Assembly: GCA_018676675.1 (NCBI GenBank)
Contig: JABHEG010000060.1
Span: 35,252 to 99,251, forward strand
Origin: Lentisphaerota bacterium
GTDB lineage: Bacteria; Verrucomicrobiota; Lentisphaeria; Oligosphaerales; JABHEG01
Reading direction: 5' to 3'
DNA length: 64,000 bases
The notes under the pieces are model-generated. The model saw nothing but the letters and a program-made list of their open reading frames with translations. It was not told the origin of the DNA and searched no databases. A program made the position numbers and the translations under genes. Positions 28,352 to 36,884 of this stretch are shown here, in pieces (within the stretch, counting starts at the first letter, position 1; each line of letters starts with the position of its first letter).

Positions 28352-29359
28352 TCAGCAGACCTCGAGGACATCACGCTTGGGGCTCTTCGCAGCGTCATAG
28401 TGAGCGCTCGGTCCCTCTTGGCGAAGCGTGACCATCAGATCCTCAAATTCCGCCCAGGTCGAGATTGAGGTGACCGCCCGTCTCCGGCAGCGACGGTAGC
28501 CGCGGCCTGTCAGGTAAGCCAGGATGATCTTCCGGGCATTGCGCATCGCGACATCTTCGCCGTACAGCCTGACCATCCCCTCAACGTGCAGCTCTACCTC
28601 GGCACACAGCTCCTCATGCCCAGGGGGGGTGAACGCAGGATCTCCCAGCTCACTGAAAAGCCAGGGGTTCCCAATCGCTCCTCGGGCGACCATAATGCCC
28701 GCACAGCCGCTTGCGGTTCGCAAGACAGAGGCGCTTTCCCGACAGAATGCCCCGCCGTTCGCCAACACCGGAATACGGAGAGCCCGGCGCGCCTCCCTGA
28801 TCACACTGCAGGCCACCGGTCCAGAGTAGAAACGTTCCATCACTCGCCCGTGCACCACGAGGGCGGCAATTCCAGCCGCCTCCAGCCCCCTGGCCAACTC
28901 GACAGTCGTTTCCGGCGTGTCCATGGCCTGAACGCGTATCTTGGCAGTCACCGGACACTCGCACACCTCTACCAATGCCTCAACGCAGCGACAAGCCCGC
29001 TCACGGTCGGCTCCAAGAGCCGCTCCAGCCCCGCGGCGCGTCACTTTCCGGACCGGACACCCGAGATTCAGATCAACGATGTCGTACGTATCTCGAGGAA
29101 GAAGTTCGCACGCCGCACGGAGGATCTCGGGCGAATCTCCGAGGAGCTGAACACCAAGCCAGGGCTCATGCTCTCCTCGTGGGAGAATCTGTTTGTTCCG
29201 CGGATTCTCATGGACAAGGGACGCTGCGTCAAGCAAAGGGGTGAAGGCGTACAGGCAGCCGTGTCGGCGGCATGCTGTCCGGAACGGCAGATCGGTGTAA
29301 CCGGAGAGGGGAGCCAGAACGACGGCATCTGACATCGGGAGTGGAGAAGGTTCAGGCAT
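28352..29359 (-). CDS. tRNA-dihydrouridine synthase family protein
   Basis: A 335-residue FMN-dependent enzyme that reduces uridine to dihydrouridine in tRNA D-loops. The TIM barrel has APLSGYTDLPFR near the start, DLNLGCPVRKVTRRGAGAAL with the catalytic Cys of GCP, TAKIRV, VHGR and GGAFC then MVARGAIGNPW. A C-terminal helical tRNA-binding region follows. The subfamily (DusA, B or C) is unclear. Start ATG 29359; a GAGGAG sits 11 bases upstream inside a small hairpin. Confidence 0.9.
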   Translation of the reverse strand: MPEPSPLPMSDAVVLAPLSGYTDLPFRTACRRHGCLYAFTPLLDAASLVHENPRNKQILPRGEHEPWLGVQLLGDSPEILRAACELLPRDTYDIVDLNLGCPVRKVTRRGAGAALGADRERACRCVEALVEVCECPVTAKIRVQAMDTPETTVELARGLEAAGIAALVVHGRVMERFYSGPVACSVIREARRALRIPVLANGGAFCRESASVLRTASGCAGIMVARGAIGNPWLFSELGDPAFTPPGHEELCAEVELHVEGMVRLYGEDVAMRNARKIILAYLTGRGYRRCRRRAVTSISTWAEFEDLMVTLRQEGPSAHYDAAKSPKRDVLEVC

Positions 29360-29369
29360 GGCCGGATAG

Positions 29370-29385
29370 GCTCCTCTGAAGGAGC
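29370..29385 (-). terminator. Small hairpin between secY and dus
   Basis: A perfect 6-bp stem (29370-29375 with 29380-29385) with a 4-nt loop. It could end the ribosomal-secY transcript or occlude the GAGGAG ahead of dus. No T run is present. Confidence 0.3.
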
Positions 29386-29487
29386 TTGCAGGAAGAACAA
29401 CTACGCCCCGTCGTCCTCTCCGTAGCTAAGCCCATCGCCTGGGCACGCCCGGAGCAAGGTTGGGGACCATGCCGCGACATTCGCAGG

Positions 29488-30852
29488 CTAGCCGCGGCGG
29501 CTGCGCAGACGCCCCTTGCTCAGGAACCCGTCGTAGTGCCGGGAAAGCAACTGGGCCTCGACCTGACGCATGGTGTCAAGCATGACACCCACGATAATCA
29601 GCAGGCTCGTGCCACCAAAGAACTGGGCCACCATCATCGGCACGCGGAAGTACCGCCCCAGAATCATGGGGATAATGGCCAACGAGGTCAGGAAAATGGC
29701 TCCGGCGAACGTGATCCGGGTCATCGTCTTGTCAAGGAACTCGGCGGTCGGCTGACCGGGACGAATCCCGGGAACATAGCCACCATGCTTCTGAAGGTCG
29801 TCCGCAATCTGGATCGGGTTGAACTGGTTGGCAACCCAGAAGAACGAGAACAACAGGATCATCAGTCCGTAGAAGAACATGTACCATCCCGTCCCGTACT
29901 GGAAGTACATCGACAGTGCTTGGACCTTCGGCCATGGAACAGCACGAAGTACCATAGTCGGGAACATCAGGATCGCCCCGGCGAAGATGATCGGCATAAC
30001 GCCTGAGTAGTTTACCCGCAACGGCATGTAGCTCGTCTGACCCGCCGTAGCACCGCGGTTCCCGGACATCCGCCGCGCGTACTTCACCGGGATCTTCCTA
30101 TGGCCCTGGGTAAGGGCGACAGTCGCTGCACAGACAACGAAGAACATCGCCACCATGAGCAGGAGATGGATGATGGTAAAGCTCTGGCCGCTGGCAGTAC
30201 CACCGGCCCGCACGAGAGTCACCATGCCCCAGATCGCCTGCGGCAGCCGCGCGACGATGTTAACCGTGATAATCAGGGAAGCGCCATTGCCAATGCCACG
30301 CTCGGTGACCATCTCACCCAGCCACATGAGCAACATCGAGCCCCCGGTCAGAATAATCACCGTCATCACGGTAAACGCAACGCCGGGATTCACCACCGGA
30401 GTGTTCCCGCCAGGAAGCCCCAGGAGCTGAGGGTTGGCCATCGTCTTCGCGAACATACTGCCCTGAATCATGCAGATAGCCACGGTGAGATAGCGAGTGT
30501 ACTGGTTGATCTTCTGCCGACCAGATTCGCCCTCACGCTGCAACTTCTCCAGCACAGGGATCACAGGCGCCATCAACTGCATGATGATCGAGGCCGAAAT
30601 GTACGGCATGATCCCAAGAGCACCGACCGCAAACTTCTGCAGTGCCCCGCCGCTGAACAGATTGAACATGTTCAGGACGCCGCCACCCGTCTTGTCCGCC
30701 ATTTGGTCGAACAAAGCGGCCAGCGCCTTAGGATCGACCCCGGGACAGGGGATGTTAGACGTCACACGACATAGAGCAATGATCCCAAAGGTAAACAACA
30801 GACGGTTGCGTAACTCCGGAATCTTGAAGCTATTTGCATAGGCTGCAAGCAT
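29488..30852 (-). CDS. secY: Protein translocase subunit SecY
   Basis: The channel subunit of the Sec translocon, 454 residues with ten membrane segments. It opens with a cytoplasmic helix (SFKIPELRNRLLFTFGIIALCRV) and includes FSGGALQKFAVGALGIMPYISASIIMQ, the family phrase after the plug region. The ATG at 30852 has GAGGAA 8 bases upstream; a more upstream Met would run into rplO. It ends the ribosomal gene run, with no adk, map or infA after it. Confidence 0.96.
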   Translation of the reverse strand: MLAAYANSFKIPELRNRLLFTFGIIALCRVTSNIPCPGVDPKALAALFDQMADKTGGGVLNMFNLFSGGALQKFAVGALGIMPYISASIIMQLMAPVIPVLEKLQREGESGRQKINQYTRYLTVAICMIQGSMFAKTMANPQLLGLPGGNTPVVNPGVAFTVMTVIILTGGSMLLMWLGEMVTERGIGNGASLIITVNIVARLPQAIWGMVTLVRAGGTASGQSFTIIHLLLMVAMFFVVCAATVALTQGHRKIPVKYARRMSGNRGATAGQTSYMPLRVNYSGVMPIIFAGAILMFPTMVLRAVPWPKVQALSMYFQYGTGWYMFFYGLMILLFSFFWVANQFNPIQIADDLQKHGGYVPGIRPGQPTAEFLDKTMTRITFAGAIFLTSLAIIPMILGRYFRVPMMVAQFFGGTSLLIIVGVMLDTMRQVEAQLLSRHYDGFLSKGRLRSRRG

Positions 30853-30914
30853 CGGCGCAGTTCCTCGACGTAGATCTGCCAACACAGGAGGACCCGAAAC
30901 GGTCCTCCGCACAA

Positions 30915-31355
30915 TCACACGATCTCACACGTCCCGCCGGCCGCTTCGATCTTCTGCCGTGCCTGCGCAGAAAACTTCCGGGCCCGGACAGTCAGAGACT
31001 TGGTGACTTCGCCGTCACCCAGAATCTTCAAGCCCGCATTGCCCTTGTCGCCAAGCCCACGGCACCGCAGTGTCTCGACGTCAACCTGGTCCCCGGGGGA
31101 GAAATTATCCTCCAGGTAACGGACGTTGACCACACTGTAGGTCTTGTGGTTGGGACTGTTGAATCCGCGCTTCGGAAGCCGGCGAAACAACGGAATCTGG
31201 CCGCCTTCGAAGTGCGCACGATGCGTCGCTCCGGAACGGGCACCCGCGCCCTTGTCCCCGCGACCGGCCGTGCGACCATGTCCGGATCCATCGCCGCGTC
31301 CGACACGAGTCCGAGACCGACGCTTAAAGCTGTTGTGAAGCTGATGTAACTTCAT
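30915..31355 (-). CDS. rplO: Large ribosomal subunit protein L15
   Basis: A 146-residue 50S protein. It starts MKLHQLHNSFKRRSRTRVGRG and has the Gly-rich GSGHGRTAGRGDKGAGARSG typical of L15 plus the FEGGQIPLFRRLPKRGF signature. The ATG at 31355 leaves an 11-base gap to rpsE; an upstream Met 5 codons earlier would overlap rpsE slightly. L30 (rpmD), which commonly lies between S5 and L15, is absent. Confidence 0.96.
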   Translation of the reverse strand: MKLHQLHNSFKRRSRTRVGRGDGSGHGRTAGRGDKGAGARSGATHRAHFEGGQIPLFRRLPKRGFNSPNHKTYSVVNVRYLEDNFSPGDQVDVETLRCRGLGDKGNAGLKILGDGEVTKSLTVRARKFSAQARQKIEAAGGTCEIV

Positions 31356-31366
31356 CGCATACCCTC

Positions 31367-31927
31367 TCACGACAAAGTGGTGAAGCTCTGGAAAGAGCTG
31401 ATATCGCGCTTCTGCAGGACTTGGTCCTTTGTGCGAAGCTTTGCTATCCCTGCCATCGTGGCCTTAACCACGTTGATTGGGTTCTTCGAGCCAAGTGATT
31501 TGGCTAGTACATCTCGCACGCCGCCTAGTTCAAGCACGGCACGCATTCCACCGCCAGCGATGATGCCAGTTCCCTCAGAGGCAGGGCGCATGATCACTTC
31601 TCCGCCGCGGTATCCAGCCCTAACCGCGTGAGGCAGTGTCTGGCCCTTGAGCGGAATCGTGATGACCGCTCTCCGTGCCAACTCGCCGCCCTTGCGGATT
31701 GCGTCGGCGACTTCGTTTGCTTTCCCGAAGCCAACGCCAACCCGGCCATTGCGGTCCCCGACAACGATAAGTGCGCTGAAGTGGAAATTCCGGCCGCCTT
31801 TGACGACCTTACTCGAACGATTGATGGCGACAACGCGTTCTTCGAACTCGCCGTCTTGCTGGCCATCCTGCTGTCTTCCTGGTCTCTGTTGGGCCACGGA
31901 AAAACTCCTGTCTGTTTCGTGTGGCAC
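31367..31927 (-). CDS. rpsE: Small ribosomal subunit protein S5
   Basis: A 30S protein of 186 residues that contributes to decoding fidelity near the mRNA entrance. The N-terminal 25 residues are a Gln/Gly-rich extension, then EERVVAINRSSKVVKGGR, GDRNGRVGVGFGKA and GTGIIAGGGMRAVLELGGV, all S5 hallmarks. The gene lies in the conventional S5-L15 order. Confidence 0.96.
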   Translation of the reverse strand: MPHETDRSFSVAQQRPGRQQDGQQDGEFEERVVAINRSSKVVKGGRNFHFSALIVVGDRNGRVGVGFGKANEVADAIRKGGELARRAVITIPLKGQTLPHAVRAGYRGGEVIMRPASEGTGIIAGGGMRAVLELGGVRDVLAKSLGSKNPINVVKATMAGIAKLRTKDQVLQKRDISSFQSFTTLS

Positions 31928-31966
31928 CCGTCCCTTTCTGGGACAGATCCAAAGCTTGGAGTTACA

Positions 31967-32329
31967 TCAAAGCTTGAGGCCCGCTTTGCGAGCTGAATCA
32001 GCCAAGGCCGCCAGGCGACCGTGGTATTGGAACCCACCCCGGTCGAACACAGCTTGCTGGATGTCAGCAGCCAACGCCCGTTCGGCAGCGATCTGCCCCA
32101 GGGCAGCGGCGCCTTCAGTGTCAACCTTCTTGCCGGTCTCAGCGAAGCTCGCCTCAAGCGTTGATGCGGACACCAACGTGCATTGAGCCTCGTCGTCGAC
32201 GAACTGCACATAGAGGTGCTTGCTCGTGCGAAACACGCTCATGCGCGGCTTTGCTGCGGTCCCGGAAATTCTTCCGCGGACACGACGATGACGCCGCAAC
32301 CGCGCCTCTTTTTTGCTCAACTTTGCCAT
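31967..32329 (-). CDS. rplR: Large ribosomal subunit protein L18
   Basis: A 120-residue 5S-rRNA-binding protein. It begins MAKLSKKEARLRRHRRVRGR, has RMSVFRTSKHLYVQFVDDE and closes with RGGFQYHGRLAALADSARKAGL, matching the L18 consensus. It lies between L6 and S5 as usual. Confidence 0.96.
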   Translation of the reverse strand: MAKLSKKEARLRRHRRVRGRISGTAAKPRMSVFRTSKHLYVQFVDDEAQCTLVSASTLEASFAETGKKVDTEGAAALGQIAAERALAADIQQAVFDRGGFQYHGRLAALADSARKAGLKL

Positions 32330-32408
32330 CGTTCTCTAAAAGCTCCCAAGATCAAGGTCAACCCGCAGAAATCGGTCAGGCAGCCCTGACACCAAAATCA
32401 CCACGTAA

Positions 32409-32948
32409 TCAACCGACCGTCTTGCCTTCCTTGAGCGAAATCTCTTCGCCAGCGTAGCGAATCCCTTTGCCTTTATAGGCATCCGGGGGCCGGAAGCGGC
32501 GAATCGTCGCAGCAACCTGGCCGACTTTCTGCTTGTCAATGCTCTCCAAAACAACGTGTGTGTTGTCAGGCATTGATACCTGCACCCCCTCCGGGACCTC
32601 AAACTCCACCGGGTGAGAGTATCCAAGATTGAGTGTGAGGCTCTGCCCTTTGCACTGTCCCCGGTAACCAACGCCCTGGAACTCGAGTTCCCGTCGGAAT
32701 CCCTCGGAGACGCCGGTCACCATTCCCTGCACGAGGCTGCGCACCAAACCGTGATACGCTTTCGCGTTCCGGTCAGTGCTCTCCTCCAGGCTAATGACCA
32801 ACAGGCTGTCATCCTGCGTCACAGAAATCATCTCGGGTGCTGAGTAGGAGAGCGTGCCCTTAGGGCCGGTCACAGTGACCTCCTGCTCAGCAACCTTGAC
32901 GACTACGCCGCCAGGAACGGTAATTGGTGTTCTGCCCAGCCGTGACAT
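32409..32948 (-). CDS. rplF: Large ribosomal subunit protein L6
   Basis: A 179-residue protein near the sarcin-ricin loop. MSRLGRTPITVPGGV opens it, and the C-terminal rRNA-binding part FRPPDAYKGKGIRYAGEEI is diagnostic. A 79-base spacer, longer than others in the run, separates it from rplR. Confidence 0.96.
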   Translation of the reverse strand: MSRLGRTPITVPGGVVVKVAEQEVTVTGPKGTLSYSAPEMISVTQDDSLLVISLEESTDRNAKAYHGLVRSLVQGMVTGVSEGFRRELEFQGVGYRGQCKGQSLTLNLGYSHPVEFEVPEGVQVSMPDNTHVVLESIDKQKVGQVAATIRRFRPPDAYKGKGIRYAGEEISLKEGKTVG

Positions 32949-32978
32949 GATTTAACGTCCTCATCGCAGTCGCGTGGT

Positions 32979-33377
32979 CTACCAAACGTGGCACAAGACC
33001 TCGCCACCGATCTTCTTATTACTCGCTGCATGGCCTGTCATAACGCCCTGGGACGTTGACAGAATGGCGATACCAAGCCCGCCAAGAACGACGGGAATCT
33101 CCGTATTGTTCACATACACACGGCAAGATGGCTTGCTGATGCGCTCAATACCCTCAATGACCGGTATGCGGTGTTTGCCCTTAAACTTGAGCTCAACCGT
33201 CAGGGCCTTGTGCGTGTCACCCTCAACTCTCAACGAGTTCAGGTAACCGGCACTCTTCAGGGTTTCGGCGATCGCAACCTTCATCTTGGACGAAGGCATG
33301 CTGGTTTCCGGAAGCCGAGCCTTGCCGGCGTTCCGAATGCGGGTCAGCATATCGGCAATGGGATCACTCAAACTCAC
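32979..33377 (-). CDS. rpsH: Small ribosomal subunit protein S8
   Basis: A 132-residue 30S assembly protein that binds 16S rRNA helix 21. It has SDPIADMLTRIRNA at the start and the C-terminal GIAILSTSQGVMT signature. S8 often represses its own spc operon; whether a target site exists here cannot be judged. Confidence 0.96.
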   Translation of the reverse strand: MSLSDPIADMLTRIRNAGKARLPETSMPSSKMKVAIAETLKSAGYLNSLRVEGDTHKALTVELKFKGKHRIPVIEGIERISKPSCRVYVNNTEIPVVLGGLGIAILSTSQGVMTGHAASNKKIGGEVLCHVW

Positions 33378-33393
33378 AAGTAGACCTCCGTCT

Positions 33394-33579
33394 CTACCAG
33401 CTGGCCTTCATCACCCCGGGAATCTGGCCACTGCTGGCCAGTTCACGGAAGCAAATGCGGCAAAGATGGAATTTGCGCATGTAAGCACGCACTCGTCCAC
33501 AGCGGTCGCAGCGGTAGTAGCGACGACTCGAGAACTTTGGCGCGCGCTTACACTTCATTATTAGCGCTGTTTTAGCCAC
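33394..33579 (-). CDS. rpsZ: Small ribosomal subunit protein S14, type Z (zinc)
   Basis: A 61-residue zinc-dependent S14. Two CxxC pairs (CDRCGR and CRICFRE) frame the zinc site, and [15 protein letters not shown] is the family end. It lies between L5 and S8 as usual. Confidence 0.96.
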   Translation of the reverse strand: MAKTALIMKCKRAPKFSSRRYYRCDRCGRVRAYMRKFHLCRICFRELASSGQIPGVMKASW

Positions 33580-33582
33580 GAC

Positions 33583-34137
33583 TTATTCGTCCTTTCCTAG
33601 CTTCGCAAACGGCATGCCTAACAGGGCCAGCAGCTCACGGGCCTCATCATCCGTATTCGCCGTCGTCACCATCGTGATATTCATCCCGACCGTGTTCTTG
33701 ACGCTGTCCAGCTCAATCTCAGTGAAGACCGACTGGTCATTCAGCCCCATGCTGTAGTTGCCGCATCCGTCAAATGCTTTCCCTGGAACGCCTCGGAAGT
33801 CACGGACGCGGGGGAGCGTCACGTTCACGAGCCGGTAAAGGAACGCGTACATCATCTTCCGGCGCAGTGTCACGCAGGCACCAACCGGCATACCCTCGCG
33901 AAGCTTGAAGTTCGAGATGCTCTTCCGCGCCTTCGTGATCACAGGCCGCTGGCCTGTTACAGCGCCAAGCACTTCGCACGTTTCCTCAAGAACCGCGCGG
34001 TCCTTATCCGCACTCACCCCCGTGTTGAGCACGATCTTCGTCAGCTGCGGAACCTCCAAGAGATTCTTATAGCCGCGTCGCTTCATCATCTCGGGAACGA
34101 TTTCGCTTCGGTATTGTTCGTGTAAATCGCTATTCAT
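33583..34137 (-). CDS. rplE: Large ribosomal subunit protein L5
   Basis: A 184-residue 5S-rRNA-binding protein. It has VLNTGVSADKDRAV, TGQRPVITKARKSISNFKLR, the VTLRRKMMYAFLYRLVNVTLP segment split by PRVRDFRG, and the typical MNITMVTTANTDDEARELL end. A 3-base gap precedes rpsZ. Confidence 0.96.
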   Translation of the reverse strand: MNSDLHEQYRSEIVPEMMKRRGYKNLLEVPQLTKIVLNTGVSADKDRAVLEETCEVLGAVTGQRPVITKARKSISNFKLREGMPVGACVTLRRKMMYAFLYRLVNVTLPRVRDFRGVPGKAFDGCGNYSMGLNDQSVFTEIELDSVKNTVGMNITMVTTANTDDEARELLALLGMPFAKLGKDE

Positions 34138-34156
34138 AATCGCCGCTCACCCTGTC

Positions 34157-34474
34157 CTATGAATCGGCCTCAGCCTTGTCCTGTTCCTTGGACTCCGGCA
34201 GCGCGGCTGAAACCGGCTCACCGCGACGCTCACGTCTGGCGTCGTATGTCTCTTTCAGCATCACATTGGAAATGTGAATCGGACACTCACGGTCGACGAT
34301 GCCGCCCTGGGGATTCTCCTGCGAACGGCGTACAGCCTTCTTCCGCACGTTACATCCCTCAACCAACACAGTCGACTTTTCCCGATTGACGGACAGGGCC
34401 CTGCCCACACTATCCTTGGAGACGCCGCCGATCACCACGACGGTGTCATTACGCTTGATCTTGCACCCCGCCAT
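34157..34474 (-). CDS. rplX: Large ribosomal subunit protein L24
   Basis: A 105-residue 50S assembly-initiator protein with an N-terminal KOW motif: CKIKRNDTVVVIGGVSKD and GRALSVNREKSTVLVEG. The PQGGIVDRECPIHISNV signature follows, then a charged tail. Overlaps rplN by one base. Confidence 0.94.
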   Translation of the reverse strand: MAGCKIKRNDTVVVIGGVSKDSVGRALSVNREKSTVLVEGCNVRKKAVRRSQENPQGGIVDRECPIHISNVMLKETYDARRERRGEPVSAALPESKEQDKAEADS

Positions 34475-34839
34475 CAGAGCACCTCCGGAGCCAACGACAT
34501 GATCTTCATGAACTGGCGGTCGCGAAGTTCACGGGCAACGGGCCCGAAAATACGCGTCCCAACGGGGTTGCCGCTGTCGTCAATGATTACGGCAGCATTC
34601 CGGTCAAAGCGGAGGTATGAACCATCCGGCCGCCTGATGCTGGACGCTGTCCGCACAATCACCGCTCGCACAAGTTCACCCTTGCGTATCGCACCACGAG
34701 GCTGGGCCTCTTTGACGGTTGCTCGAATGATGTCACCAACATGGGCGTATTTTCGGTTCTGCCCGAGGGCCCGAATCGCCACAATCCGGCGCGCACCGGA
34801 GTTATCGGCAACATCCAGACTAGTCTGCATCTGGATCAT
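34474..34839 (-). CDS. rplN: Large ribosomal subunit protein L14
   Basis: A 121-residue core 50S protein. It shows [42 protein letters not shown] and [13 protein letters not shown]. Its stop overlaps the rplX start by one base. Confidence 0.97.
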   Translation of the reverse strand: MIQMQTSLDVADNSGARRIVAIRALGQNRKYAHVGDIIRATVKEAQPRGAIRKGELVRAVIVRTASSIRRPDGSYLRFDRNAAVIIDDSGNPVGTRIFGPVARELRDRQFMKIMSLAPEVL

Positions 34840-34849
34840 AATCGGCCTC

Positions 34850-35146
34850 CTAGTCCGTTGCCGCGCGCTGGAGAATCGACACCAGGCGCCATCGTTTAGT
34901 CTTGCTCAGAGGGCGTGTTTCCATGATCTCAACACGGTCGCCGGCCCTGGCTTCGTTATGCTCGTCATGCGCATAGTAGCGCTTTGACAGCGTCATCACC
35001 TTGTGGTAGCGAGGATGCGCCGCCCTGCGGTCAACCCGCACGACGATCGTCTTATCCTGACAGTCGCTCATGACCACACCGGTGCGGGTCTTGCGCAAGC
35101 CACGTTTGGTATCACTTGCCTCGGTCATGGATTTGGTCCCTGTCAC
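34850..35146 (-). CDS. rpsQ: Small ribosomal subunit protein S17
   Basis: A 98-residue OB-fold 16S-rRNA binder. The start overlaps the rpmC stop by 4 bases (ATGA). A 16-residue N-terminal extension precedes [19 protein letters not shown], then [19 protein letters not shown] and the [14 protein letters not shown] end. The ATG at 35128 is an alternative start. Confidence 0.95.
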   Translation of the reverse strand: MTGTKSMTEASDTKRGLRKTRTGVVMSDCQDKTIVVRVDRRAAHPRYHKVMTLSKRYYAHDEHNEARAGDRVEIMETRPLSKTKRWRLVSILQRAATD

Positions 35147-35358
35147 TTCTGCTGCCCTGCGCGAGCCGCCTGTTCGGTGAGCAGCCGCGCTCCGTCACGC
35201 CTCACCAGGCGTACACGTGCCGTGTTTTCAAGCTGCCCGGTCTGTGCCTGCAGGCGCAGGTTCAGTGTCTCCCGACGACTTTCGTCGAGTGCCCGAATCA
35301 GCTCTTCTTCCGTCAACTCACGGATGTCCGCTGCTTTCATGTGCGGATCTCTCCTCAA
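35143..35358 (-). CDS. rpmC: Large ribosomal subunit protein L29
   Basis: A 71-residue two-helix 50S protein at the exit tunnel. MKAADIRELTEEEL, then LNLRLQAQTGQLENTARVRLVRRDGARL match the family. The displayed start is GTG- or ATG-type with a few extra residues (MRRDPH) before MKAAD; the internal Met at 35340 is equally likely. Confidence 0.93.
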   Translation of the reverse strand: MRRDPHMKAADIRELTEEELIRALDESRRETLNLRLQAQTGQLENTARVRLVRRDGARLLTEQAARAGQQK

Positions 35359-35376
35359 ATCAAGCTACCGAAGCCG

Positions 35377-35793
35377 TCAACCCGAGTGTCGGGAGAGGAA
35401 CTTGCAGCGCATTGGAACCTTGCTCGCCGCACGGGCCAGCGCGCCCTTGGCGGTCGCCTCGTTGCAGCCACTTACTTCAATGATCATGTTGCCCGGGCGA
35501 ATCGGGGCGACCCAACCTTCCGGGTTGCCTTTGCCCTTGCCCATTCGGGTCTCAAGAGGCTTCTTAGAAATCGGCTTGTCAGGAAACACACGAATCCACA
35601 GTTTGCCGCGCCGCTTCATATGCCGTGTGGCTGCCACACGTGCCGCTTCAATCTGGTTGGCAGTAAGCCAGCCCATCGCCAGGGCCTGAAGGCCGTACTC
35701 GCCAAAGTCCAGCTTGTTATTGCGGCCTGCGTTGCCCTTGAGGACGCCGCGCTGAACCTTGCGGTGCTTTACGCGTTTTGGCATTAGAGGCAT
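35377..35793 (-). CDS. rplP: Large ribosomal subunit protein L16
   Basis: A 138-residue protein at the A-site. [13 protein letters not shown] near the start and [13 protein letters not shown] with [14 protein letters not shown] are diagnostic. ATG 35793 is chosen because GGGAGGA lies 8 bases before it and the family N-terminus begins there; a longer frame would read into rpsC. The first 25 codons overlap the 3' end of rpsC in another frame. Confidence 0.95.
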   Translation of the reverse strand: MPLMPKRVKHRKVQRGVLKGNAGRNNKLDFGEYGLQALAMGWLTANQIEAARVAATRHMKRRGKLWIRVFPDKPISKKPLETRMGKGKGNPEGWVAPIRPGNMIIEVSGCNEATAKGALARAASKVPMRCKFLSRHSG

Positions 35794-36433
35794 TTTGAGT
35801 GTCCTCCCAATCCTTGGGTTTGCATATCCAAACTTTGACACCAATGGCGCCGGCCATCGTCCGTGCCTCGGTGAAACCGTAGTCGACATTGGCCCGCAGC
35901 GTGTGCAGCGGAACTTTGCCATCTTTGTATTGTTCGGTACGTGCCAGCTCAGCGCCGTTCAGACGGCCTGCACAACGGATACGGATGCCTTCAGCGCCGA
36001 GATCCATGGCAGTCTGGATCGAGCGCTTCATTGCACGACGGAAATTGATCCGGCGTTCGAGCTGCTGAGCGATGTTCTCCGCCACCAGTTGCGCATCCAT
36101 CTCGGGATTGCGGACCTCGCGGATGTCGAGGTAAATCTCTTTCCCCTCGCTCAACTTGCTGATTTCGCCTTTCAACCGCTCGATCTCGGCGCCTTTGCGA
36201 CCGATCACGAGACCCGGCCTGCCTGAAAACACGGTGACGCGGACGCGTTTCGCAAAACGCTCGATGGTCACCTTTGAAACCGCCGCCTGTTTCAGCTCGC
36301 CTTTGACAAAAGCTCTGATCTGCAGGTCTTCCTGCAACATCGGCCCAAATTCGGCCTTGCGGGCGAACCAGCGCGATTGCCAGTTCTTGCGGACCGGAAT
36401 CCTGAACCCGATGGGATTTACTTTCTGACCCAC
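35717..36433 (-). CDS. rpsC: Small ribosomal subunit protein S3
   Basis: A 238-residue protein of the mRNA entry site. It has [13 protein letters not shown], the KH-domain [17 protein letters not shown] and the C-terminal [28 protein letters not shown] split at RIRC. The extra basic tail (rich in Arg, Gln and Lys) covers the first codons of rplP, a 77-base overlap that is long for this gene pair. Confidence 0.95.
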   Translation of the reverse strand: MGQKVNPIGFRIPVRKNWQSRWFARKAEFGPMLQEDLQIRAFVKGELKQAAVSKVTIERFAKRVRVTVFSGRPGLVIGRKGAEIERLKGEISKLSEGKEIYLDIREVRNPEMDAQLVAENIAQQLERRINFRRAMKRSIQTAMDLGAEGIRIRCAGRLNGAELARTEQYKDGKVPLHTLRANVDYGFTEARTMAGAIGVKVWICKPKDWEDTQNASNAKTRKAPQGSARRPQGQRRPQ

Positions 36434-36450
36434 GATTGGCTCCCTTATTC

Positions 36451-36792
36451 CTATGCTTCGTCCGTCACGACGATCTTGATGTGGCTTGTGCGCTTGCGAA
36501 TACGACCGGCCATACCGCGAGCCTTCGGACGGAAACGGCGCATCGTCGGCCCCTCGCCAACCACCGCCTCTTTCACAACCAGTTCCTCCGCTGAGACGCT
36601 GGTTTTTTCGGAGTTCTCCGCATTCGCAATAGCCGAACGCAGTGTCTTGGAAACCAGACGAGCCGCCTTCTGCGGGATCACCTGGACCATGGCAACTGCC
36701 TCGGGAACTGTCTTGCCCTGGATGAGCCGAGTCACCTGCCGGGCTCTGAACGGAGAGACCCGTATATACTTGCTTATGGCCTGTGCTTGCAT
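36451..36792 (-). CDS. rplV: Large ribosomal subunit protein L22
   Basis: A 113-residue tunnel-wall protein. [22 protein letters not shown] sequence appears as [18 protein letters not shown], then [15 protein letters not shown] and [21 protein letters not shown]. It is the first ribosomal gene of this run; rpsS and rplB, normally directly upstream, are absent. GGAAG lies about 9 bases before the ATG. Confidence 0.96.
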   Translation of the reverse strand: MQAQAISKYIRVSPFRARQVTRLIQGKTVPEAVAMVQVIPQKAARLVSKTLRSAIANAENSEKTSVSAEELVVKEAVVGEGPTMRRFRPKARGMAGRIRKRTSHIKIVVTDEA

Positions 36793-36884
36793 AAACGTCG
36801 CTTCCTAGGCTGCCGAACGAGTTGTCCTCGCTTAGTCTCTACACTTGCCGCACAACGCTGCTGTGCCTCTCGCCGAAGTGCCAC

